This document shows, in pieces, positions 1-5,809 of a DNA stretch of 8,955 bases; within the stretch, counting starts at the first letter, position 1, and each line of letters begins with the position of its first letter. The DNA is from Savagea sp. (GTDB lineage: Bacteria > Bacillota > Bacilli > Bacillales_A > Planococcaceae): NCBI GenBank assembly GCA_030152265.1, contig JASLHQ010000061.1:1-8955 (forward strand), read 5' to 3'. A program made the position numbers and the translations under genes. The notes under the pieces were generated by a model that saw only the letters and a list, made by a program, of their open reading frames with translations, was not told the origin of the DNA and did no database searches.

Positions 1-307
1 CTTCTTTTTGAACATCGAGTACTTCCTCGAATGTTTTCATATTTAAATTTTTCAATTGGGCGACTGTTCGATAATAAACGAGCGCGTCTAAACGTTTCGG
101 ACGCTCTTTCGCCGTAATGAAAGGCACATCACCAATCGATAGTTTTAAACTCGAACTGAAAAATGTTTGATGGGTTGGATAATTATAAATGGAATTGACA
201 ACATTTCCTTTTTCTATAATCATCGTCGTTAATCCTTTATTTTCACACTCAATAGCAGCACTCATACCGCATGGGCCACCACCGATAATAATTACATCTA
301 CTGTCAC
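1..307 (-). CDS. ypdA: Bacillithiol disulfide reductase YpdA (5' part, cut by window edge)
   Basis: This is the first ~102 codons of a flavoprotein of the pyridine-nucleotide disulfide reductase superfamily; the rest lies beyond the left edge. I see the N-terminal FAD-binding glycine motif as IIIGGGPCGMSAA (residues ~6-18), with the cysteine (C13) characteristic of YpdA inside it. It is followed by IEKGNVVNSIYNYPTHQTFF and then a FSSS..L.IGD segment, all typical of YpdA. In B. subtilis and Staphylococcus, YpdA uses NADPH to reduce oxidised bacillithiol (BSSB), which keeps the cytosolic thiol pool reduced. The start is GTG at 307, chosen because a perfect AGGAGG (315-320) sits 7 nt upstream. 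That GTG overlaps the ypbG stop as GTGA (304-307), so translation is probably coupled to ypbG. The identification is firm, but completeness of the gene cannot be judged. Confidence 0.93.
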   Translation of the reverse strand, partial: MTVDVIIIGGGPCGMSAAIECENKGLTTMIIEKGNVVNSIYNYPTHQTFFSSSLKLSIGDVPFITAKERPKRLDALVYYRTVAQLKNLNMKTFEEVLDVQKE

Positions 308-1089
308 TGTAAATCCTCCTCAATCATTCGTTGCATTTTCACAATATGCGTTTCAGCAGGTGCGCCGAGACGCAATGGGATTTTGGTCGTACCATACCCA
401 TTGCTTACTAGTGTAGCACGTCCATCATTTACTTGAAAACTTCCTCGCTCATGCAATCCGAACGGACCTAAACGAATTTGTCCACCATGTGTGTGACCCG
501 CTAATTTCAAACTAATTTTAGCTAATTCATCTGCTTTTTCAAAAAAAACAGGTGAATGTGAAACGAAAATCGTTTCCATTGTATCAGAACATGATGCAAG
601 CGTTTCATAAACATTTGCTCGTCGAGTAGAAGGGTCGTCCGTTCCGCAAATCATCCATCCTCTATGATGAATTAAACAAACACTATTATTTTGTAACACG
701 TGGACATTTTGTTCAAATAAAATCCGATTTAATCGCTCTTCACCAATCTCACGATCATTATTGCCGTATACGTAAAATACAGGTGCGATTTGTCGTAGTT
801 GTTGCAAATTTTGAACGACTTGCTGTTCGGGCACATGACGTTCTGCTAAATCTCCACCGATGATGACATAATCCACCTTTTGTTCTGCAATAGTTTCTAT
901 CCAATCTGTTGACAATGTTCGAAAATGAATATCAGAAATAAAAAATAATGTGAGAGGCTGTGAAGAATTCGAAATATAACATTTATGCTCTAGCACTTGA
1001 CATAATGTCGCTTCATAACGCATGCGACTATATAAACCCCCGCATAATACGAGTATCATTCCTATCAATACAATCGTCAATTTTTTCAC
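304..1089 (-). CDS. ypbG: Membrane-anchored metallophosphoesterase (YpbG-like)
   Basis: This 261-residue protein belongs to the calcineurin-like metallophosphoesterase family. The metal-ligand motifs appear in order: SDIH (52-55), GGDLAE (78-83), GNND (109-112), VSHSP (176-180) and GHTHGGQIRL (198-207). An N-terminal hydrophobic segment (residues ~4-20) looks like an uncleaved signal anchor, with the catalytic domain probably outside the membrane. The substrate is unknown; family members cleave phosphomonoesters or phosphodiesters with two metal ions. By position it matches B. subtilis ypbG. The start is uncertain. GTG at 1089 gives a typical MKKL N terminus, but the GAGGA before it is only ~1-2 nt away. 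TTG at 1080 would have ~10 nt spacing. An in-frame TGA blocks any longer form. The gene follows a terminator, and only a weak promoter-like sequence (TACTAT near 1107-1112) is visible, so readthrough may contribute to its expression. Confidence 0.88.
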   Translation of the reverse strand: MKKLTIVLIGMILVLCGGLYSRMRYEATLCQVLEHKCYISNSSQPLTLFFISDIHFRTLSTDWIETIAEQKVDYVIIGGDLAERHVPEQQVVQNLQQLRQIAPVFYVYGNNDREIGEERLNRILFEQNVHVLQNNSVCLIHHRGWMICGTDDPSTRRANVYETLASCSDTMETIFVSHSPVFFEKADELAKISLKLAGHTHGGQIRLGPFGLHERGSFQVNDGRATLVSNGYGTTKIPLRLGAPAETHIVKMQRMIEEDLQ

Positions 1090-1109
1090 ATCCTCATATC
1101 ATCCGTATA

Positions 1110-1151
1110 GTAAAATAAAAATAGAAGCGAGAAAAAGATTCTCTCGCTTCT
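1110..1151 (-). terminator. Intrinsic terminator after ypbE
   Basis: A perfect 10-bp inverted repeat (1123-1132 with 1142-1151, AGAAGCGAGA/TCTCGCTTCT) has a 9-nt loop. On the minus strand it is followed by a T-rich run (ATTTTTATTTTA). The other strand lacks a T run after the stem, so it acts on minus-strand transcripts. It begins ~16 nt past the ypbE stop and so closes the ypbB-recS-ypbE unit. Confidence 0.88.
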
Positions 1152-1167
1152 GCTTTCATCTCATTTT

Positions 1168-1902
1168 TTAAGGAATGATGAGTTTTTGACCTTGATGAAT
1201 GTTATTATCTCTCAAACCGTTCGCTCTTTTAATTTTTTCTACACCGTCTGGCGATCCGTAATAATTCATTGAAATACGGAATAGTGTTTCTCCACCTTGA
1301 ACGATATGTGTTTTACCAGTTGTTGCTGGCTTCTCTGGTTCCGGTTTTGGCTGTGGTTTTGGTTCCGGTTTTGGTTGTGGTTTTGGTTCCGGTTTTGGCT
1401 CTGGCTTTGGCTCTGGTTTTGGTTCAGGTTTTGGTTCCGGTTTTGGTTCCGGTTTTGGTTCCGGTTTTGGTTCCGGCTTAGGAGCAGGTTTCGTCTCTTT
1501 ATCTTTTGCATCTGTCTGCTCTCCTTTATCCGAATCTTTTTTCTCCTCCGGAGGCGTTACAGGTGTCGGACTCGGATTGACGTCTACTTTGTCGGGCTCT
1601 TTCTTCTCCGCTACGACGAGATCTTTTCCTTTTTGCTCATCTTCTTTCGCTACTTGTACATTCGAAGGGTCATCTTTTCCACTCGTGTAAAAATCAACAG
1701 CGATATATGTGATGATTCCTAGTGGAATTAATGTAAAGAGCACTAAAAAAATATTAATAATCGTATTGCTAGCAGAACTTTTTTTCTTCTTCCCACGGCG
1801 GTGTACTGCTGAACGTGACGGCAAATCATCGACACGCTCATCTTCCATCTCAATCTCTTGACGATTATCTTCAAAATCGCCTTTCAAATCTTTTTTACTC
1901 AT
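1168..1902 (-). CDS. ypbE: Single-pass membrane protein with Pro-rich repeat and C-terminal LysM domain (YpbE-like)
   Basis: This 244-residue protein has four visible parts. An acidic cytoplasmic N terminus (~1-35) ends in a basic RRGKKKK stretch. One membrane helix spans ~47-72. A Lys/Glu/Asp-rich outer linker then carries thirteen Lys-Pro-x-Pro units, where x is Glu, Gln or Ala. A LysM domain (198-244) closes the protein, starting THIVQGGETLFRIS and ending GQKLIIP. LysM domains bind N-acetylglucosamine in peptidoglycan, and the rigid repeat probably spans part of the cell wall. No enzymatic domain is seen, so the likely role is wall attachment or recruitment. B. subtilis YpbE has the same general plan. 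I chose ATG at 1902 because AGGAGAG lies 6 nt upstream; a TTG at 1920 extends the frame by six codons but lacks such a site. It follows recS after 39 bp with no terminator between them. Confidence 0.87.
   Translation of the reverse strand: MSKKDLKGDFEDNRQEIEMEDERVDDLPSRSAVHRRGKKKKSSASNTIINIFLVLFTLIPLGIITYIAVDFYTSGKDDPSNVQVAKEDEQKGKDLVVAEKKEPDKVDVNPSPTPVTPPEEKKDSDKGEQTDAKDKETKPAPKPEPKPEPKPEPKPEPKPEPKPEPKPEPKPEPKPQPKPEPKPQPKPEPEKPATTGKTHIVQGGETLFRISMNYYGSPDGVEKIKRANGLRDNNIHQGQKLIIP
1337..1492 (-). repeat. 12-bp tandem repeat (13 units) encoding Lys-Pro-x-Pro within ypbE
   Basis: Thirteen consecutive 12-bp units are present; the plus-strand form is GGTTCCGGTTTT with variants. From the protein N terminus they encode one Ala unit, eight Glu units, then Gln, Glu, Gln and Glu units. 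The variants GGTTCC, GGCTCT, GGTTCA, GGCTGT and GGTTGT are mixed across the array. Four near-identical units lie next to each other near 1433-1480, which suggests recent slippage or unit duplication. Unit number is likely to vary between strains. Confidence 0.95.
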
Positions 1903-1941
1903 ATTTGACTCTCCTATCAAACATCTTTTCTCTATTACTTA

Positions 1942-3351
1942 TCATTCGAATAATTGCTGTAATCGTTCTTCCCAACGACTATTACAAACAATAACAGAAG
2001 CTTCTTCAAATTGTTCTTCTACAAATCGACAATTCGAGCAACATCGCTCTTGTAATACAGGTTCACTATGAAAGTACTTTAATAATGCATCACGATAACA
2101 CGTATCACTCGTCAACCATTGAAAAATCAATTCGAGTTGCCTCTTTTTATCATCGGCATTTTTACGAATGAGTTGAGCTCTTTCTTCTTTAGAATAATGC
2201 GTTTCATAAAATTTTATAATTTCCATAAAAGACGATTCGATTTGTAGCAAATTCATGATTTCAGCTTCTGACTTATCCAAAGACCGATATCTGTTATACT
2301 CCTCAAACAACTCATTTGTCAACAAGTAACGGTTAGAAAATAAACGCGCTTCTTCTAAATCCGCTTCATTGTATAATAAAAGACAACGGGCATTTTGTCC
2401 ATCCCTACCTGCTCTCCCTACTTCTTGAACGTATTGTTCAAACGATAAAGGAATCGACTCATGGACAACATGACGAATGTTCGGCTTATCGATTCCCATA
2501 CCGAATGCACTCGTAGCGAAAATCCAATCAAGCTCCCCTTTCAAAAATTGCTGCTGGATGAGCGAACGATCTTGACGATCCATCCCACCGTGATAACTAG
2601 CTACAGCCATTCCACGCTCGATAAAATACTGCGCATATATTTCCGCCTTTTTACGCGTTCGAACATACACGATACCGTCTCCTGACTCTTGCTCGATATA
2701 TCGGACGAGTACTTCAAAGGGGGACGTCACCTTTCGAACATCGTAATATAAATTCGAACGGTTCATCTCACCACGAAATATTTTCGGTGTTCTCATGTTC
2801 AACCAATATTGGAGCTCATTCACAGTTTGCTCATGTGCAGTAGCCGTCAAAGCTAATATCGGCGGACGACTCGCTAATTTTTGAATCCATTTTCCTACTT
2901 GCAAATATTCTGGACGAAAATCATATCCCCATTGAGAAATGCAGTGCGCTTCATCTAATGTAATTGCACTGTACGACAGCGATTGTAAAGATGTTGCGAA
3001 CTCACTCTTCATCAACATTTCCGGAGAACAAAAAATATAGCGATAGTGAGATAGTCGCGATTTCACTAACTCACGTTCTTCATGCGTTAATTGAGATGTT
3101 AAGGCGACTACTCGTTTCTCGCCACGCTGTTTAATACGTCGCACTTGATCTTCCATAAGGGAGATGAGCGGCGAAATGATTAAAACGCGTCCTTGTTGAA
3201 TATAAGGTAAAATTTCATAACAAAGACTTTTACCCATACTTGTAGGAAATAAGCCGATAACATCCTCACCTCGAACGATCGACGTAATCACTTCCTTTTG
3301 CCCAGGACGAAAATGAGAGTAGTTAAAATATTGTCGCAATACGCTTTCCAT
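1942..3351 (-). CDS. recS: RecQ-family ATP-dependent DNA helicase (RecS-like, no HRDC)
   Basis: This 469-residue superfamily 2 DNA helicase shows the RecQ motifs in order: FRPGQKEVI (14-22, motif 0), PTSMGKS (36-42, Walker A, K41), LDEAHCISQWGYDFRPEY (132-149, DEAH box and aromatic loop), LALTATA (166-172), YHGGMDR (253-259) and QEVGRAGRDG (309-318, motif VI with arginine finger). A four-Cys zinc site typical of RecQ follows (C418, C437, C438, C441). The protein then ends, without the HRDC domain. RecQ helicases unwind DNA 3' to 5' and act in recombination and stalled-fork repair. The form and neighbourhood match B. subtilis RecS rather than the longer RecQ. ATG at 3351 is supported by AAGGAG 6 nt upstream. 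It follows ypbB by 12 bp, so the two are almost certainly one operon. Confidence 0.92.
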   Translation of the reverse strand: MESVLRQYFNYSHFRPGQKEVITSIVRGEDVIGLFPTSMGKSLCYEILPYIQQGRVLIISPLISLMEDQVRRIKQRGEKRVVALTSQLTHEERELVKSRLSHYRYIFCSPEMLMKSEFATSLQSLSYSAITLDEAHCISQWGYDFRPEYLQVGKWIQKLASRPPILALTATAHEQTVNELQYWLNMRTPKIFRGEMNRSNLYYDVRKVTSPFEVLVRYIEQESGDGIVYVRTRKKAEIYAQYFIERGMAVASYHGGMDRQDRSLIQQQFLKGELDWIFATSAFGMGIDKPNIRHVVHESIPLSFEQYVQEVGRAGRDGQNARCLLLYNEADLEEARLFSNRYLLTNELFEEYNRYRSLDKSEAEIMNLLQIESSFMEIIKFYETHYSKEERAQLIRKNADDKKRQLELIFQWLTSDTCYRDALLKYFHSEPVLQERCCSNCRFVEEQFEEASVIVCNSRWEERLQQLFE

Positions 3352-3363
3352 ACGATACTCCTT

Positions 3364-4404
3364 TTATAAAGATGTTAAAATGAGGCGAATTTGAAAGTAA
3401 CTTAACATAGGATACTGTTCTTTCAATTCCTTCAATGGTCGATCTTTTCGCTTCAATAACTGTTGTCGGACCTGTTCAAATAAAGCGAGATCAATGAAGC
3501 GTTCATACGGAAATGCTCCTACCGTATAAGCGATTTCAATAACGTGATCTTGAATCGTACTCTCTTTCAAACGACGCTTTTTAGCAATTTGTTCTAACGT
3601 ATACTTTTGTTGAAATAACTCATAAGTTCGTTCAGCTGTTTTCGTTAAAAAAACAGATGACAACTTTTTTTCAAAACCTTTAGTGAAAGAATATAAAATA
3701 GGATATTTTGCAGATTGCTGAAACAATTGGTCAAGCAATCGGTGCATTCCTTCTACCCATATTAGACGTACATCAAACTCGTTTAGTTTCAATCTTTCAG
3801 CAAGTTGTTCATATGTTTTTCCTGTAAATTGTCGATTCGTCAAACGTTCTACAAAAATAATCGGAAAAAGAGCTTCTCGCTGTTCTTCTATTTTTAAAAT
3901 GTGGGCTAACTCTTCATAAAGACGAGAAACGATTTGCTCATCAAATAATGAATGATTTCGATGCCATTGACTTATAAATTGTTGGACGGCTAAATCTGGT
4001 ACAATCGGATCAAAACGCTTCACTAATTCATGGCGATAACTCAGTGTTTGAATCGCTAAACTTAGACGGGCAAAATACACTTGCTCAAAACGCTCATATT
4101 GCCATCCATTCCATCTTCGCATCTCAATGGACTCAAATGTGCTCGGATCAACTGAAACTGAAACCCAGCCTTCCTCGTCTTCTGAAAGCCATCCCTTACG
4201 TAAAAGGTGCTGAACCCATCGATCATAGTGCATCAATTCTTTTTTAGATAGTAAATAAAAAAATCGATGCAGTCCGTAATAATTTACGTCTTGTATCGTT
4301 TGACCACTCTTTTTTCCGAGTAATATGTAATACGGTGCATTTCTTTTGCGCAAACCGTTCATCTTATAAAAAAGAAATAAAATAAGTTGCTCAATTTGTA
4401 ACAT
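3364..4404 (-). CDS. ypbB: Helix-turn-helix protein YpbB, probable RecS partner
   Basis: This 346-residue protein matches B. subtilis YpbB in length and position. The N-terminal two thirds are mostly helical and carry no motif I recognise. The C-terminal part (~255-345) resembles the HTH module found at the end of some RecQ helicases: residues 258-293 hold an amphipathic helix, then LEQIAKKRRLKESTIQDHV (270-288), a clear helix-turn-helix signature. No Walker, nuclease or zinc motif is present. Its stop codon is 12 bp before the recS start, which points to a shared job, perhaps DNA binding or substrate choice for the helicase; this is inference. ATG at 4404 is the first start after an in-frame TAA; AAGGAG (4416-4421) lies 11 nt upstream, a little far. 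A hairpin-forming repeat abuts that site. I see no strong promoter for this gene in the 104-bp gap to fer. Confidence 0.85.
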   Translation of the reverse strand: MLQIEQLILFLFYKMNGLRKRNAPYYILLGKKSGQTIQDVNYYGLHRFFYLLSKKELMHYDRWVQHLLRKGWLSEDEEGWVSVSVDPSTFESIEMRRWNGWQYERFEQVYFARLSLAIQTLSYRHELVKRFDPIVPDLAVQQFISQWHRNHSLFDEQIVSRLYEELAHILKIEEQREALFPIIFVERLTNRQFTGKTYEQLAERLKLNEFDVRLIWVEGMHRLLDQLFQQSAKYPILYSFTKGFEKKLSSVFLTKTAERTYELFQQKYTLEQIAKKRRLKESTIQDHVIEIAYTVGAFPYERFIDLALFEQVRQQLLKRKDRPLKELKEQYPMLSYFQIRLILTSL

Positions 4405-4421
4405 TTAATTGACATCTCCTT

Positions 4422-4443
4422 AAGTTTTTAAGTTGAAAAACTT
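4422..4443. repeat. 8-bp perfect inverted repeat between ypbB and fer
   Basis: AAGTTTTT (4422-4429) and AAAAACTT (4436-4443) are separated by 6 nt. The left end touches the ypbB ribosome binding site, and the right arm contains part of the fer -35 box. It is A/T-rich, so it would be a weak RNA hairpin. It could equally be an operator or chance. Confidence 0.5.
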
Positions 4444-4461
4444 TCAGAACAGCTTTAGAAT
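4433..4461 (+). promoter_or_regulatory. Sigma-A-type promoter of fer
   Basis: TTGAAA (4433-4438) and TAGAAT (4456-4461) are separated by exactly 17 bp, each one mismatch from the sigma-A consensus. Transcription would start near 4468, giving a leader of ~40 nt before the fer ATG. Confidence 0.72.
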
Positions 4462-4508
4462 GATAGAGAAACTAATTTGAAACGTTCTAGAAAAGAGGAG
4501 AATTGTAC

Positions 4509-4757
4509 ATGTCTAAATTTACAATCGTTGATCAGGATACTTGTATCGCATGTGGCGCGTGTGGCGCAGCTGCCCCTGACATTTATGATTACGATGATGA
4601 AGGAATCGCCTTCGTTATTTTAGATGATAACACGGGAACAGAAGAAGTACCAGAAGAGCTCATGGAAGACCTCGAAGATGCATTTGACGGCTGCCCGACA
4701 GACTCGATCAAAATTGCAGATGAATCATTCGAAGGTGACCCATTAAAATACGAATAA
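4509..4757 (+). CDS. fer: [4Fe-4S] ferredoxin
   Basis: This is an 82-residue, strongly acidic, soluble electron carrier. It has the single-cluster Bacillus layout: C12, C15 and C18 in CIACGACGAAAPDIY, with the fourth ligand C62 in FDGCPTDSIK. It closely resembles the 81-residue monocluster ferredoxin of Bacillus thermoproteolyticus, including the GDP.K.E C terminus. In B. subtilis, Fer passes electrons to cytochrome P450 enzymes and fatty acid desaturase-type partners; the partners here are not in the window. ATG at 4509 is chosen because GAGGAG (4495-4500) lies 8 nt upstream. An in-frame TTG at 4503 would add two residues but is too close to that site. It is the only plus-strand gene in the window and stands alone between its own promoter and terminator. 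Confidence 0.96.
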   Translation: MSKFTIVDQDTCIACGACGAAAPDIYDYDDEGIAFVILDDNTGTEEVPEELMEDLEDAFDGCPTDSIKIADESFEGDPLKYE

Positions 4758-4765
4758 TTTCGTTG

Positions 4766-4800
4766 CAACCTTTTCATTTGAGAAGGTTGTTTTTTATTTT
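4766..4800 (+). terminator. Intrinsic terminator of fer
   Basis: A 10-bp stem (4766-4775 with 4780-4789, CAACCTTTTC/GAGAAGGTTG, one G-U pair) has a 4-nt ATTT loop. It is followed by TTTTTTATTTT. It lies 8 nt after the fer stop. Confidence 0.92.
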
Positions 4801-4810
4801 GTTGATTCAT

Positions 4811-4845
4811 AAAAAAAGCACGATGCATGACGCGCACCGTGCTTT
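4811..4845 (-). terminator. Intrinsic terminator of ribU
   Basis: An 8-bp outer stem (4815-4822 with 4838-4845, AAAGCACG/CGTGCTTT) is extended by an inner TGC/GCA after a mismatch. On the minus strand it runs into TTTTTTTATG. It lies 6 nt after the ribU stop and faces the fer terminator, so the two convergent genes end separately. Confidence 0.88.
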
Positions 4846-4851
4846 CGCTTA

Positions 4852-5436
4852 TTATTTCACTTGTAATTGACGTTGTTGTTTCATAATCCACGGCTTCATT
4901 TTATTGAAGACGAGCATCATGACGAGCGTTAACGCAATTCCTTTAATTAAGTTGAATGGCAACACGCCTGCCACGAGATACATGTATAAGTCTTGCCCGA
5001 CGAAAGCTTCCATTCCTAAAAACTTCGTATACATCGGTAAAAATACGAGATAGTTCAACACCGTCATGCCGAATGCCATCGTTACCGTTCCTGCAATTAA
5101 ACCTGCTGTTAATCCTTTTGATGTTGATACTTTACGATACACTAAGTAAATTGGAATTAAAAATAAAACACCTGTCGTAAAGTTCGCAAGCTCCCCTACT
5201 GGTACACCTGTAATACTTCCAGAAAGCATTAAGTAAAAGACGTTTTTGAAAAATTCGACGCCGATTGCGGCTACTGGACCGAGTGTTAGTAAAGCGAGTA
5301 CTGCTGGAATTTCAGCGAAATCAATTTTTAAAAAAGGTGGTAAAAACGGCAGTGGGAAGTTTAACTTCATAAGTAAAGTTGCCACCCCACTTAACATAGC
5401 GATAATGATCAATCGTTGTAATTTTGTGTTTCTCAT
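4852..5436 (-). CDS. ribU: Riboflavin ECF transporter S component RibU
   Basis: This 194-residue integral membrane protein binds riboflavin outside the cell. It imports riboflavin with the shared energy-coupling factor module (EcfT plus two ATPases, encoded elsewhere). About six hydrophobic segments are visible. Family-typical stretches are FLKIDFAEIPAVLALLTLGP and the conserved loop GVEFFKN..YLMLSGS.TGVPVGELANF. Length and content match B. subtilis YpaA/RibU. ATG at 5436 is chosen because GAGGAG lies 9 nt upstream. An ATG at 5484 adds sixteen polar residues but lacks a good site and makes an atypical N terminus. The FMN riboswitch in its leader independently confirms a flavin role. The downstream terminator makes it a single-gene transcript. 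Confidence 0.95.
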   Translation of the reverse strand: MRNTKLQRLIIIAMLSGVATLLMKLNFPLPFLPPFLKIDFAEIPAVLALLTLGPVAAIGVEFFKNVFYLMLSGSITGVPVGELANFTTGVLFLIPIYLVYRKVSTSKGLTAGLIAGTVTMAFGMTVLNYLVFLPMYTKFLGMEAFVGQDLYMYLVAGVLPFNLIKGIALTLVMMLVFNKMKPWIMKQQRQLQVK

Positions 5437-5441
5437 AGCTG

Positions 5442-5449
5442 TATTCTCC
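5442..5449 (-). promoter_or_regulatory. ribU ribosome binding site with 8-nt complement in the leader
   Basis: On the minus strand GGAGAATA forms the core of the ribU ribosome binding site. It is perfectly complementary to TATTCTCC (5531-5538) at the 5' foot of the leader terminator. It could therefore be masked in transcripts that escape termination; this is inference from base complementarity alone. Confidence 0.4.
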
Positions 5450-5493
5450 TCTGTGCGATTCTCTTCACATAAAGGAAAGGTCATTTTCGTTCG

Positions 5494-5532
5494 CCAAATA
5501 AAAATCCCTTAAAGTCGTTATCACTTTAAGGG
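5494..5532 (-). terminator. Riboswitch-controlled terminator in the ribU leader
   Basis: A perfect 10-bp stem (minus strand CCCTTAAAGT, 5532-5523, with ACTTTAAGGG, 5515-5506) has a 7-nt loop and is followed by ATTTTTATTT. It lies between the aptamer and the ribU start, the usual position for the off-state terminator of an FMN riboswitch. Confidence 0.9.
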
Positions 5533-5536
5533 AGAA
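5530..5536 (-). promoter_or_regulatory. Candidate antiterminator segment pairing with the aptamer 3' end
   Basis: Minus-strand TTCTCCC (5536-5530) is perfectly complementary to GGGAGAA (5620-5614) at the 3' end of the aptamer, including part of the P1 3' strand. Its CCC also forms the base of the terminator stem. The two structures therefore exclude each other, as expected of an antiterminator that forms without FMN. Confidence 0.6.
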
Positions 5537-5609
5537 TAGTCGATTTGTCGTACAGAAAATAAACGTTATATGTGTGTAAAATTGCGTACACGAAAAAACG
5601 TTCGACCTT

Positions 5610-5733
5610 CACCTTCTCCCATCCAGACTTTACTGTCGGCTGTGGATTCTCACCACATCAGCTTTCGCTCGCGGGCTCTAAAACGAATGAGTTTTTTACC
5701 GCCGGTCGGGAATTACACCCTGCCCCGAAGATG
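5610..5733 (-). ncRNA. FMN riboswitch (RFN element)
   Basis: Reading the minus strand, the conserved RFN core is complete. It runs CTTCGGGGCAGGGTG, ATTCCCGACCGGCGGTA, AGCCCGCGAGC, GATGTGGTGAGAATCCAC, AGCCGACAGT and AGTCTGGATGGGAGAAGG. The P1 helix closes as CATCTTC (5733-5727) with GAAGGTG (5616-5610), 7 bp with one G-U pair. The variable helix between GCGGTA and AGCCCGCGA is short and weak. Binding FMN stabilises P1 and should favour the terminator downstream, switching ribU off when flavin is plentiful. The gene-free stretch 5437-5809 is accounted for by the promoter, this aptamer, the terminator and the ribU leader. Confidence 0.97.
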
Positions 5734-5757
5734 AATCATATATTTTATTATGAATTT

Positions 5758-5786
5758 ATTGTACAACAGGATAAATCTTTTGTAAA
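5758..5786 (-). promoter_or_regulatory. Sigma-A-type promoter of the ribU leader
   Basis: On the minus strand TTTACA (5786-5781) and TACAAT (5763-5758) are separated by exactly 17 bp. Each box is one mismatch from consensus. Transcription would start near 5750, ~17 nt before the aptamer P1 helix, as expected for a riboswitch leader. Confidence 0.8.
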
Positions 5787-5809
5787 GCTTCTCTACTTAA
5801 ATTTTCAGT

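Noticed and set aside
189..416. Plus-strand open frame of 75 codons
   Set aside because: It lies antisense to the ypdA start and the ypbG end, both firmly supported, and has no ribosome binding site.
1020..1089. Lipoprotein signal (lipobox) at Cys16 of YpbG
   Set aside because: The residues before the Cys are LVL, and position -1 should be Gly, Ala or Ser, so an uncleaved anchor is more likely.
1337..1492. Possible CRISPR-like array
   Set aside because: The units are 12 bp, contiguous and without spacers, and they encode Lys-Pro-x-Pro in frame within ypbE.
1269..1722. Long plus-strand and second minus-frame open frames over the ypbE repeat, rich in Trp-Phe-Arg or Asn-Gln
   Set aside because: They are by-products of a 12-bp repeat with no stop in any frame. 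They lack ribosome binding sites and family features.
4589..4891. Minus-strand open frame of 100 codons across fer
   Set aside because: It is antisense to the ferredoxin gene, crosses two terminators, and its Ser-rich product looks like no known protein.
5437..5484. A 16-residue N-terminal extension of RibU from the ATG at 5484
   Set aside because: The polar extension lacks a good ribosome binding site, whereas GAGGAG is well placed for the ATG at 5436.
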